NCBI GenBank assembly: GCA_043807765.1
Contig: JAZDFQ010000066.1
Location: forward strand, 1-64,000
From: Stygiobacter sp043807765
GTDB lineage: Bacteria > Bacteroidota > Ignavibacteria > Ignavibacteriales > Melioribacteraceae
DNA length: 64,000 nt
Reading direction: 5' to 3'
The notes beneath the pieces were generated by a model. The model had not been told where the DNA came from, did not search any database, and saw only the letters and a program-made list of their open reading frames with translations. Both the position numbers and the translations under genes were made by a program. Positions 17,463 to 25,941 of this stretch are shown here, in pieces. Within the stretch, counting starts at the first letter, position 1. Each line of letters opens with the position of its first letter.

Positions 17463-19703
17463 TCATTTTATTAAAATTAATTTCTTTGTCTGGCTGTAGC
17501 TGCCGGAATGCAAACGGTAGAAGTATACACCGGAGGGCAGTTGAAAGTTTTGAGTGTTGAGCTTTGAGTTATAAGTTCCGGGTTGCTTGTATTCATTTAC
17601 AAGTGCTGCAACTTCGCGGCCGAGAAGATCGTAAATTTTTAGTGTAACAAATCCGGGAATTGGAAGTTGATAGTCTATAGTTGTTGATGGATTAAAGGGG
17701 TTAGGATAGTTTTGGGAGAGAGAAAAATTTAGTGGTAAACTTTTTACCTCCGTATTAATGCTAGTGGGCATTTTATCACGATTTATAGCCCCAACATACC
17801 CCAAATAACCAACAAGAAAAATACTCTTGGTTGGTGAAACAAATAAATTCAAAACACTTGTTGGAAAGGAATTGTAATATTCCCATGTAAGTCCGGCGTC
17901 GGTTGAATAATATAATGTACTCTGAGTACCACAACATTTAGTGTGTGTATATTGTATGAAAAAAATATTCTCTTTATCAAGTGAAGTGATATTAGAAAAC
18001 GAATTAGAAAATTGAGTGCTATTTATTACTTCATGATCTAGAATATTTGTCCATGTGATTCCACCATCACTTGTGTAATCTAATAATGCCTCTCTTGTTC
18101 TAAACCCATATTTTTCATTATAGAAACTTATACTGCTTAAGGACTCGTAATTGATTTGTTCCCATGATTCACCGCCATTATATGTATAAAAAACACCTCC
18201 AATAGATTTGAATCCACCAGTTGAAGGATCAAAGTAATTACTTTTGTTTCCTATTACCCAGCCAATTCTGTTATTAATAAAATTCAGCTTAGTTAACGAG
18301 AAATCAATTCCCAACTGTGTTTTTTTCCATGTTTTACCACCATCTACTGTGCTAACTAGACACCCAACGTTGTCAAAACCACATGCCCAGCCTATTAATT
18401 CATTATAGAAATAAACGTCGTTTAAAGCACCTTGAATGGGGACAGTTTGTACTATCCATGATATTCCACCATCTGAAGTATTAACAACTGTACCATTCTC
18501 ACCAACAGCCCACCCTAGTTTTTTATTTACAAAATATATGCTATTTAATACGTTTTGAGTTCCACTATGTTGTTGTATCCAACTTTCACCGTTATCTATA
18601 CTTTTCATTATAGTCCCGGACTTCCCACATACGAAGATATTATTCTGATCTAGCGCAATTACATCAAGAAGATCAACTTGTGTTTCATAAGTAATTGCTT
18701 GTATGTTATTCCAAGTTTTTCCATAGTTAGTTGATTTAGCAATAATAATTTTCCCATCGTTATTTACACCGGAAACGTATCCATTTGAAGACGACATATA
18801 GGAAAACCTTAGACTTGATAATATAATACCATCCGGTTCCACTAAAACATTTTTTGACTCCCAATTTTCACCGCTATCGGTAGATTGTATGCAGTTTATT
18901 TTACCTGTATTACAAACGATTGTATTACTATCTGTACTAAAGAGACTAATTGCATTTACTTCGTAGTAACCGATGTCGTCTAATACAACTTTCCAGTTCC
19001 ACCCTCCATCTGTGGACCTATAAATTGAAGTTTTGTGTGAAATTCTATCCTTGCCTATGAAATACACTAAGTTTTCGGTTACAGCTTTGATATCCCATAT
19101 TTCGGTTGACGTATTCCCAAATTGATAATTCCATGTTTTGCCTGAATCAGAGGTTTTCATTACAAAGTAATCATATTTATTAACGTATATAACCCATCCC
19201 ATATCTTTTGACATGAAGCATGATTTTGTGAGGTATCTATTGTTTTCCAAATTCAATGTATCCTTAATCCATGTTGTTCCATCATCAAATGATCTCAAAA
19301 TAATTGGAACGTTGTGTAGAATTGTAGGAGTGCCATTTTGAAGAGTAATTGATCTAAAACTGATAGTAGAATAATCTCCATAATCCAATACTTTTGTCCA
19401 AGTACTACCACCATCTTTAGAAAGAAATAATTTTGTTGTCCCCAAGGCAAATATTTTATTCTCGTCAATAGCAGAAATAGATTGAATCGATTGATCACTA
19501 ATTTGTGGAAACCACTTTATGCCTCCATTTTCAGTTTTGTACAGTTTCTTATAAACTAAACTCCATCCAACCTTATCATTTACAAATTGAATTTGGTTAA
19601 TCATTCCGACAAGTTTTGGATGTAATGTTTCAACTTGTGAATATGTTTTAATGAATACCATGAAAAATAATACTACGAAAAAGAAAGAAATTTTTTGTTT
19701 CAT
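17463..19703 (-). CDS. Secreted Ycf48-like propeller protein with T9SS sorting domain
   Basis: The 746-aa protein has a signal peptide (FFFVVLFFMVFIKTYSQ) and about ten Ycf48/BNR-type blades across residues 25-630 (TENGGIKWF, SKDGGSTW, TSDSGKTWNYQ, STDGGWNW, SIDNGESW, NTSDGGISW, STVDGGKTWKK, YNGGESW, TSDGGITW, STDAGLTWEYY) with spaced GWAVG, GWACG and GWVIG strands. It ends in a T9SS type A sorting domain (to KKLILIK). GGGGAG before ATG 19703 is a strong ribosome site, in line with its place as first gene of the operon running to 12952. Unlike photosynthetic Ycf48 it is a surface or secreted protein; function unknown. Confidence 0.82.
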   Translation of the reverse strand: MKQKISFFFVVLFFMVFIKTYSQVETLHPKLVGMINQIQFVNDKVGWSLVYKKLYKTENGGIKWFPQISDQSIQSISAIDENKIFALGTTKLFLSKDGGSTWTKVLDYGDYSTISFRSITLQNGTPTILHNVPIILRSFDDGTTWIKDTLNLENNRYLTKSCFMSKDMGWVIYVNKYDYFVMKTSDSGKTWNYQFGNTSTEIWDIKAVTENLVYFIGKDRISHKTSIYRSTDGGWNWKVVLDDIGYYEVNAISLFSTDSNTIVCNTGKINCIQSTDSGENWESKNVLVEPDGIILSSLRFSYMSSSNGYVSGVNNDGKIIIAKSTNYGKTWNNIQAITYETQVDLLDVIALDQNNIFVCGKSGTIMKSIDNGESWIQQHSGTQNVLNSIYFVNKKLGWAVGENGTVVNTSDGGISWIVQTVPIQGALNDVYFYNELIGWACGFDNVGCLVSTVDGGKTWKKTQLGIDFSLTKLNFINNRIGWVIGNKSNYFDPSTGGFKSIGGVFYTYNGGESWEQINYESLSSISFYNEKYGFRTREALLDYTSDGGITWTNILDHEVINSTQFSNSFSNITSLDKENIFFIQYTHTKCCGTQSTLYYSTDAGLTWEYYNSFPTSVLNLFVSPTKSIFLVGYLGYVGAINRDKMPTSINTEVKSLPLNFSLSQNYPNPFNPSTTIDYQLPIPGFVTLKIYDLLGREVAALVNEYKQPGTYNSKLNTQNFQLPSGVYFYRLHSGSYSQTKKLILIK
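17466..17729 (-). repeat. T9SS sorting-domain DNA repeat, copy 4
   Basis: This fourth copy has the variable segment KLNTQNFQLPSG and the ending LILIK. Confidence 0.75.
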
Positions 19704-19847
19704 TACATCTCCCCAATTAAAGGATGGATACAGTTAACAATATTTATTCCACTGTTAAAATCTAAATTAGATTCGGGAAAATCAATGCAATTACTGGTTT
19801 ACTATGAAAGGATTTCGTGGTGGTTGAAGATAATGCAGTAGTTGTAA

Positions 19848-19867
19848 AGACGCGCCATGGCGCGTCT
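19848..19867. repeat. 20-bp perfect palindrome downstream of aconitase
   Basis: AGACGCGCCATGGCGCGTCT reads the same on both strands and lies 16 bases beyond the aconitase stop. Its G+C content stands out in this A+T-rich gap. From memory, the same palindrome occurs as a dispersed repeat in several phyla. As RNA it would form a strong hairpin, so it may also end or protect the aconitase transcript. Confidence 0.7.
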
Positions 19868-19882
19868 CTACTGAAATGGGAT

Positions 19883-22423
19883 TTATTTTTTCTTTCTGAT
19901 AACCTTTTTAACCGGCTTCTTAATAGCCTTTTTAACAACTTTCTTTACTGCTTTTTTAACCAGCTTAGCAACTGTTTTTTTCTTTATAACCTTTTTCTTG
20001 GTTGTAACTTTCTTTGCAACCGGTTTTGCTTTCTTCGCTGCTTTTTTAACAACCGCTCTCTTCTCTATTTTCTTTTTAGCTGCCGGTTTTTTCATGGCAG
20101 TTTTTGCCTTTTCACGTTTCACCTTTGCCGTTTTCCGTTTAACGGTTTTCCTTGTTCCTTGAACCTTTTGTCTTGCCGCTATCAAATTAAGTGCGCCGCC
20201 GGAAATAAACCAAGCAATTTGTCCGGCGTTAAAAGAATGGTTTAATATAATTTCATCAACCGAACCATCTTTATGTGTAACAATTAACTGAACTTGCTTT
20301 TCCGGAGCGAGCGCACTCAAGTTTGGAATGCTAAATTTATCATCTTCTTGAATCTTATCGTAATCATTTGGATTAGCAAATGTAAGAGGAAGCATTCCTT
20401 GTTTCTTCAAGTTAGTTTCATGAATGCGGGCAAATGATTTTGTTATGATTGCTTTGCCGCCGAGGAAGCGTGGTTCCATTGCAGCGTGTTCACGCGAAGA
20501 ACCTTCACCATAATTTTCATCGCCGACAACAACCCATCCGATATTCTGTGCTTTGTATTCTCGTGCAACTTCGTGAACTTGTTTGTATTCGCCGGTAAAA
20601 AGATTTTTTGCTTCACCCGCATTTCCGGTATAAGCATTAATTGCGCCGAGGAACATATTCTTGGAAATGTTATCTAGGTGTCCGCGGAACTTTAACCAAG
20701 CACCAGCCGGAGAAATATGATCTGTTGTGCATTTGCCTTTAGCTTTTAAGAGAAGAGGCGCGTCAACTATATCGTTGCCATCCCAAGCTTTGAACGGTTC
20801 CATAAATTGGAGACGGTCAAAATTATCCGGCATAGCAATTTTAGTTTTGAAGCCGTTCTTTGTTGGTGCGAGAAATCCTTTTTTATCTTTCAAGAAACTC
20901 TTCTTTGGAAGTTCTTCTCCGTAAGGCGCATCAAGTTTTACTTGTTCGCCATTTTTATTTTCCAAATAATCCGTTTCCGGATTGAATGAAAGCTTTCCGG
21001 CTACTGCGAGCGCAGTTGTAATTTCGGGACTTGCTACAAAGCTGTAAGTCTCCGGATTGTTATCGTTACGTTTAGCAAAATTTCTGTTGAACGAATTTAC
21101 GATTGTGTTTTTCTCACCGGTTTTCATATCCATACGTTTCCACATGCCAATGCAAGGTCCGCAAGCGTTTGCTAAAACTTGTCCACCAAAATCTGTAAGA
21201 GTTTTTAACTGTCCATCACGTTCAATTGTAGCGCGTACTTGTTCGGAGCCGGGAGAAATTTTGTATTCAGACTTTGCTTTCAATCCTTTTGATAACGCAT
21301 TTATAACAATGTTTGCAGCACGGTCAATATCTTCGTAACTGCTGTTTGTGCAGCTTCCAATTAACGCTACGCTTACTTTTTCCGGAAAATTATTTTCAAT
21401 AATTGCTTCTTTTATTTTGGATAAAGGCCAAGCGCGGTCTGGTGTAAAAGGTCCGTTTAAGTGCGGTTCAAGCTCGTTTAAATTAATTTCAACGATTTGA
21501 TCGTAATACTTTGAAGGAGCATCATATACTTCAGTATCAGCTTTAAGGGTATTAGCATTTTTGCGAGCGAGTTTTGCAACATCAGCACGGTCGGTTTTTT
21601 CTAAGTAGGCAGCCATTTTTTCATCAAAAGGAAATACGGAACAAGTTGCGCCAATCTCTGCGCCCATGTTACAGATAGTTGCTTTTCCGGTACAAGAAAT
21701 TGATTCTGTACCTTCGCCAAAATATTCTACAATTGCACCGGTGCCACCTTTAACTGTTAACAAGCCGGCAAGTTTTAAGATAACATCTTTGGGTGAAGTC
21801 CATCCGCTAAGTTTTCCGGTTAATTTAACGCCAATAAGTTTCGGCCATTTTAATTCCCACGGCATTCCAGCCATAACATCAACAACATCGGCGCCGCCAA
21901 CACCAATTGCAAGCATACCTAAACCGCCGGCGTTTGGAGTATGAGAATCGGAGCCTATCATCAATCCGCCCGGGAAAGCATAATTTTCTAAAATCACTTG
22001 ATGAATAATACCGGCGCCCGGTTTCCAGAAACCAACGCCATATTTTTTGCATATGGTTTCAAGAAATTCATAAACTTCTTTGTTCTCTGCGATGGCATCT
22101 TTCAAATCCGATACACTTCCATTCTGAGCAACAATTAAGTGATCTGCATGAGCAGTGGCCGGAACAGCGGCTTCTTTTCTTCTGGCATGCATAAACTGAA
22201 GCATAGCCATCTGAGCAGTTGCGTCTTGCATTGCAACACGGTCCGGTGCAAAATCAGCAAAATCTTTTCCGCCCACGAAAGGTGTATTTGGAGATTCCCA
22301 CAAATGTGAGTAGAGAATTTTTTCTGCATAAGTCATTGGTCTGCCAACAACTTTGCGAACACTTGCAACTTTATTCTGGAATTGAGCATAAACTTTTTTG
22401 ATCATATCAAAGTTTGCTGTCAT
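19883..22423 (-). CDS. Aconitate hydratase (mitochondrial type) with lysine-rich tail
   Basis: The 846-aa enzyme interconverts citrate and isocitrate in the citric acid cycle. It carries the 4Fe-4S ligands in GSCTNSS and ACGPCIGMW, the GSDSHTPN and GGADVVDVMAG motifs, and swivel-domain residues in CTTDHISPAG and GEGSSREHAA. The family core ends near residue 755; about 90 further residues are almost only K, A, V, T, R (KKAAKKAKPVAKK, VAKLVKKAVKKVVKK), like a histone H1-type tail, which is not normal for aconitase. Part of the tail's DNA matches an intergenic repeat word. ATG 22423 fits the family start and has AGGAAC upstream and a -7 box further up. Confidence 0.93.
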   Translation of the reverse strand: MTANFDMIKKVYAQFQNKVASVRKVVGRPMTYAEKILYSHLWESPNTPFVGGKDFADFAPDRVAMQDATAQMAMLQFMHARRKEAAVPATAHADHLIVAQNGSVSDLKDAIAENKEVYEFLETICKKYGVGFWKPGAGIIHQVILENYAFPGGLMIGSDSHTPNAGGLGMLAIGVGGADVVDVMAGMPWELKWPKLIGVKLTGKLSGWTSPKDVILKLAGLLTVKGGTGAIVEYFGEGTESISCTGKATICNMGAEIGATCSVFPFDEKMAAYLEKTDRADVAKLARKNANTLKADTEVYDAPSKYYDQIVEINLNELEPHLNGPFTPDRAWPLSKIKEAIIENNFPEKVSVALIGSCTNSSYEDIDRAANIVINALSKGLKAKSEYKISPGSEQVRATIERDGQLKTLTDFGGQVLANACGPCIGMWKRMDMKTGEKNTIVNSFNRNFAKRNDNNPETYSFVASPEITTALAVAGKLSFNPETDYLENKNGEQVKLDAPYGEELPKKSFLKDKKGFLAPTKNGFKTKIAMPDNFDRLQFMEPFKAWDGNDIVDAPLLLKAKGKCTTDHISPAGAWLKFRGHLDNISKNMFLGAINAYTGNAGEAKNLFTGEYKQVHEVAREYKAQNIGWVVVGDENYGEGSSREHAAMEPRFLGGKAIITKSFARIHETNLKKQGMLPLTFANPNDYDKIQEDDKFSIPNLSALAPEKQVQLIVTHKDGSVDEIILNHSFNAGQIAWFISGGALNLIAARQKVQGTRKTVKRKTAKVKREKAKTAMKKPAAKKKIEKRAVVKKAAKKAKPVAKKVTTKKKVIKKKTVAKLVKKAVKKVVKKAIKKPVKKVIRKKK

Positions 22424-22452
22424 TGTAGTTCCTATATTGTTTGAAATCGGTA

Positions 22453-22460
22453 CAAAGATA
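22453..22460 (-). promoter_or_regulatory. TAnnTTTG -7 promoter box for aconitase
   Basis: TATCTTTG on the minus strand lies 29 bases before the aconitase ATG, giving a leader of about 22 bases with AGGAAC near its end. It is identical to the box before the RNA methyltransferase gene. Confidence 0.5.
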
Positions 22461-22524
22461 AAAAAATGGCGGGAATTATTATAAAAGATTGGAGCGCGGA
22501 TTTTCTGAGCTAAAATAATATTTA

Positions 22525-22543
22525 GGGCGACGAAACGTCGCCC
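22525..22543 (-). terminator. Hairpin after tex
   Basis: GGGCGACG-AAA-CGTCGCCC forms a perfect 8-bp stem starting six bases beyond the tex stop. The following minus-strand sequence is A/T-rich but not a clean T run, so it is either a terminator or a REP-like element. Confidence 0.55.
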
Positions 22544-22549
22544 CAACGT

Positions 22550-24718
22550 TTATTTTATCATGGATAATGAAATTCTCTGCTTGGGAACATCAATCCCGAT
22601 TACGGTTACATCAATAATATCGCCTACTTTTAATAGCTCCAACGGATTCTTTACAAACTTATTTGCTATTTGGGATATGTGAAGCAGCGCATCTTGCTTA
22701 ACGCCAATATCTACGAACGCGCCGAAATCCACTACGTTGCGGACAGTTCCTTTCAGCTTCATTCCATCTTGCAAGTCTTCAATCTTCAGAACATCGCTAC
22801 GCAAGATTGGCAAAGGCATTTCTTCACGCGGATCGCGTCCCGGCTTTTTCAAGTTGTCGAGAATATCAACAAGTGTCGGCTCGCCAACGCCGATATCTTT
22901 TGCAACTTTTTCAATACCTTTTGTTTTTACAAACAGCTCAACAAGATTTCCTTTTTCGTTGATGTGAGTTGTTGAAAGATCGCAGAGCTTCAAAAGTTTT
23001 GTGGTTGCATCGTAAGACTCGGGATGGATTGAAGTATTATCGAGCGGGTTTTCGCCATCGGGAATGCGTAAGAATCCGGCGCACTGCTCAAAAGCTTTTT
23101 CACCCATTCCGGTTACATCCATCAGCTCTTTTCTGTTTTTGAATTTGCCGATTCGCTCGCGGTACCTAATTACATTGTTTGCGATTCTTTTGTTCAAACC
23201 GGAAACGTAATTAAGAAGTGAAGCAGAAGCAGTGTTAACATCAACACCAACATAATTTACGCAGCTTACAACAACATCATCTAGTTTTTTGGAAAGTAAT
23301 TTCTGATCGACATCGTGTTGATATAAGCCTACACCGATTGACTTCGGATCTATTTTTACAAGCTCGGCAAGTGGATCGAGCACACGGCGAGCGATAGAAA
23401 TATTTCCTCGCTGGCTGGCTTCAAGATCGGGAAACTCATCTTTAGCAACTGAGCTTGCAGAATATACCGACGCGCCGGCTTCGTTAACAATTAAGTAATG
23501 GCATTTTAGTTTCTGCTCTTTTATCAAATCTGCAACAAGCTGTTCAGTTTCCCGGCTTGCAGTTCCGTTGCCGATCGCAATCAAATTAACTTTATGGCGG
23601 TCTATCATATCAAGCAAAATTCTTTTTGCTTCAGCAGTTTTATTTTGCGGCGGATGAGGATACATTGTAGCGCCTTCAACATATTTTCCGGTTGTATCAA
23701 TTACTGCAATCTTGGAACCCGAATAAAAGCCGGGATCAATTCCCAAAATCATTCTATTACTGATTGGCGGCTGAAGTAAAAGTTGGCGCAAGTTTGCGGC
23801 AAAAATTTCAATTGCGTGGAGATCAGCTTCTTCCGTTAAGAGATTTCTAACTTCACGTTCGATAGATGGAAAAATTAAACGCATAAAAGAATCGTCAACT
23901 ACTTCTTCCAGAATGTTTAAGAAGAAAGATTCATCGTATTCAAAAAACTTATCGAAGATTCTATTTAACACGCCGGGCTTATCGAAGCTGAGAATCGCTT
24001 TAAGATAACCGTCGCTTTCACCGCGGTTGATTGCAAGTATTTGATACTCTTTTATTTTATTTAACGGCGCAGAAAAGTTGTGGTAAACATCGTAAACATC
24101 TTTCTTTTTAAGATTCGGATCATCTTTCTTGTTTTCATTTTTAGAAGAAACAATTATTGCCTCTTCTTGCATAAACTCGCGAACCTCTTGGCGGACTTCC
24201 GCAGTTTCACTTATCATTTCTGCAATGATATCTTTGGCGCCTTGTAAAGCTTCCGCAATAGTTTCAACACCAAGCTCAGCGTTGATATACTGAGCCATTA
24301 TTTCATCAAAATTTCCGCTAAAGTTTGGATTCTGCAAAATGAATAGAGCAAGCGGTTCAAGACCTTTTGCTTTAGCTATTGTACCGCGTGTTTTTCGTTT
24401 TGGTTTATAAGGAAGATAAAGGTCTTCAACTTCTTGAAGTTTAGTAGCAGCATTTATCTTATCGCGAAGCTCGTCTGTAAGTTTGCCTTGTTCCTCAATG
24501 CTTTTCAGAACAGTTGCTTTGCGTTCTTCGAGAATAGTTAAGTAACTCAATCTGTCTTCAATGTTGCGTAAGAAATCTTCATCCAATCCACCGGTGTGTT
24601 CTTTGCGGTAGCGGGCAATAAAAGGAACCGTGGCTCCTTCTGTAAATAAATTTATTACCGTAACAACTTGTTTTTCTGCAATACTGAGTTCTTTTGCAAT
24701 AACTAAAGGAATATTCAT
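22550..24718 (-). CDS. tex: Tex-like RNA-binding transcription accessory protein
   Basis: The 722-aa protein matches the Tex/YqgF-S1 layout: N-terminal helical domain (TEGATVPFIARYRKE, LEDLYLPYKPKRKTRGTIAKAKGL-type block near 95-120), a YqgF/RuvX-like domain from about 325 (ILGIDPGFYSGSKIAVID), helix-hairpin-helix segments (about 490-560, SLLNYVSGLNKRIANNVIRYR and VTGMGEKAFEQCAGFLRI), and a C-terminal S1 domain (GMKLKGTVRNVVDFGAFVDIGVKQDALLHIS). Tex binds nucleic acid and affects transcription elongation. The length is close to the family's usual ~770. GGAGAG precedes ATG 24718. It stands upstream of aconitase on the same strand, separated by a hairpin. Confidence 0.93.
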   Translation of the reverse strand: MNIPLVIAKELSIAEKQVVTVINLFTEGATVPFIARYRKEHTGGLDEDFLRNIEDRLSYLTILEERKATVLKSIEEQGKLTDELRDKINAATKLQEVEDLYLPYKPKRKTRGTIAKAKGLEPLALFILQNPNFSGNFDEIMAQYINAELGVETIAEALQGAKDIIAEMISETAEVRQEVREFMQEEAIIVSSKNENKKDDPNLKKKDVYDVYHNFSAPLNKIKEYQILAINRGESDGYLKAILSFDKPGVLNRIFDKFFEYDESFFLNILEEVVDDSFMRLIFPSIEREVRNLLTEEADLHAIEIFAANLRQLLLQPPISNRMILGIDPGFYSGSKIAVIDTTGKYVEGATMYPHPPQNKTAEAKRILLDMIDRHKVNLIAIGNGTASRETEQLVADLIKEQKLKCHYLIVNEAGASVYSASSVAKDEFPDLEASQRGNISIARRVLDPLAELVKIDPKSIGVGLYQHDVDQKLLSKKLDDVVVSCVNYVGVDVNTASASLLNYVSGLNKRIANNVIRYRERIGKFKNRKELMDVTGMGEKAFEQCAGFLRIPDGENPLDNTSIHPESYDATTKLLKLCDLSTTHINEKGNLVELFVKTKGIEKVAKDIGVGEPTLVDILDNLKKPGRDPREEMPLPILRSDVLKIEDLQDGMKLKGTVRNVVDFGAFVDIGVKQDALLHISQIANKFVKNPLELLKVGDIIDVTVIGIDVPKQRISLSMIK

Positions 24719-24813
24719 AACTCTCCGGGAAAATTTTGGGAATGCAAATCAAGGGGAAAGAAACTAAACTTTCCACTTGAAAAATTTTTATCTGTTATGT
24801 ATAAAAAGAAAAG

Positions 24814-25398
24814 TCAGCAGAACAGTTCTTTTTCGACCAAATCACAAATAATGTGACCGATTGTAATGTGAGTCTCTTGTATTCTGGCAGTAATTGCAGA
24901 AGGAATTACTATCGGGAGATCAACCAAGTCCTTAAGTTTGCCGCCATTCCCGCCCAAAAATCCAACTACAAAAATTTTCTTGGTTTTGGCTTGTTCTACT
25001 GCGCGGATAATATTAGGAGAATTTCCGCTTGTAGAAAGTGCGAAAAGTACATCGCCTTCGTTTCCTAATCCTTCTAAAATTCTTGAGTAAGTAAATTCCC
25101 AGCCAAGATCGTTACCACCGGCAGAGAGGTTTGAAGTATCTGTGGTCAATGCAATTGCCGGAAGAGACGGTCGGTTTACTTGAGCAGTTAGGCGAATAAC
25201 AAATTCTGCCGCTAAATGTTGGCAATCTGCTGCGCTGCCGCCGTTGCCGCAAAGAAGAAGTTTCTTTCCATTTTTATATGCATCAACTAAGCTTTGAACA
25301 GCTACCAAAATTTCAGCTTTACAAGATTCTATGGTTTTGATCTTTACTTCGGCGCTTTCCTTAAGTGTCTCGGTAATGATTTTCTCTTTATCAAACAT
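24814..25398 (-). CDS. gmhA: Phosphoheptose isomerase (SIS domain)
   Basis: The 194-aa SIS-domain protein should convert sedoheptulose 7-phosphate to D-glycero-heptose 7-phosphate, the first step of heptose supply for lipopolysaccharide core. It shows LLCGNGGSAADCQHLAAEF, ALTTDTSNLSAGGND, LFALSTSGNSPNI and the late QETHITIGHIICDLVE segment with the metal/catalytic Glu and His. ATG 25398 is used rather than a longer upstream reading because AGG lies in front and the family begins here. No other heptose genes are nearby. A different sugar-phosphate SIS isomerase is a small possibility. Confidence 0.88.
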   Translation of the reverse strand: MFDKEKIITETLKESAEVKIKTIESCKAEILVAVQSLVDAYKNGKKLLLCGNGGSAADCQHLAAEFVIRLTAQVNRPSLPAIALTTDTSNLSAGGNDLGWEFTYSRILEGLGNEGDVLFALSTSGNSPNIIRAVEQAKTKKIFVVGFLGGNGGKLKDLVDLPIVIPSAITARIQETHITIGHIICDLVEKELFC

Positions 25399-25519
25399 TT
25401 TTGCCTCATTTACTAACTGCAAAATAAAAAAGATTTAACTCTGTTGTTCAATCCGTTTTGAGGGTCGGATTTTGGATAAATTGCATGAAAAAAGGATTGT
25501 CCAGTATGGTTTCATTCAC

Positions 25520-25527
25520 TAAGTTTG
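25520..25527 (+). promoter_or_regulatory. TTG-n20-TAnnTTTG promoter for the ArsC/Spx-like gene
   Basis: TAAGTTTG fits the Bacteroidota -7 box and has a TTG 20 bases upstream in the -33 position. The ATG at 25547 follows after 19 bases, so the leader would be short and lacks a Shine-Dalgarno sequence. Confidence 0.5.
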
Positions 25528-25546
25528 GGCAATCTTTCTCAAAAAA

Positions 25547-25903
25547 ATGAATATGAAAAGAATAACTGTTTACGAAAAACCGACTTGCACAACTTGCCGC
25601 AATGTTTCCAAAATTCTAATTGAAAAAGGAATCGATTTCTCAAAAGTGAATTACTACATCGAACCTTTTAGTAAAACTAAGCTAAGCTCATTACTCAAAA
25701 AGCTGAATATGAAACCGAGCGAGTTGCTAAGAAAAAAGGAAGAAGTATACAAAAGCATGAAATTGCAAATAGTAACAATGAACGAGAATGAAATTCTGGA
25801 TATGATGATTATGAACCCGGATTTGGTTCAAAGACCTATTGTTGAAGTTGGTGGTAAGGCTATACTTGCCCGTCCGGCAGAAGAAATAAATAAGTTGTTT
25901 TAA
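25547..25903 (+). CDS. ArsC/Spx-family thioredoxin-fold protein
   Basis: The 118-aa protein has the ArsC-family layout: a first strand ITVYEKP, the redox pair C14-T-T-C17, the helix-strand with INYYIEPF-like spacing, and a final QRPIVEVGGKAILARPAEEI block. In arsenate reductases one catalytic Cys uses an RxxR loop; here the CxxC pair and the R in QRP make a YffB/Spx-like or glutaredoxin-dependent reductase equally possible. There are no other arsenic genes near, so I do not name it arsC. ATG 25547 or 25553 could be the start. The membrane-protein gene follows 38 bases later on the same strand. Confidence 0.8.
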   Translation: MNMKRITVYEKPTCTTCRNVSKILIEKGIDFSKVNYYIEPFSKTKLSSLLKKLNMKPSELLRKKEEVYKSMKLQIVTMNENEILDMMIMNPDLVQRPIVEVGGKAILARPAEEINKLF

Positions 25904-25941
25904 TTTTTCGAAAAAAATTTCTTACAAAACGAGAATAAATA

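Noticed and set aside
19817..20245. 142-aa Leu/Phe/Cys-rich plus-strand frame
   Set aside because: It is the complement of the lysine-rich aconitase tail; A-rich Lys codons read backward give Phe and Leu.
25547..25903. Naming the gene arsC with an arsenic-resistance role
   Set aside because: The CxxC fold is shared with Spx and YffB proteins and no arsenic transporter or regulator lies nearby.
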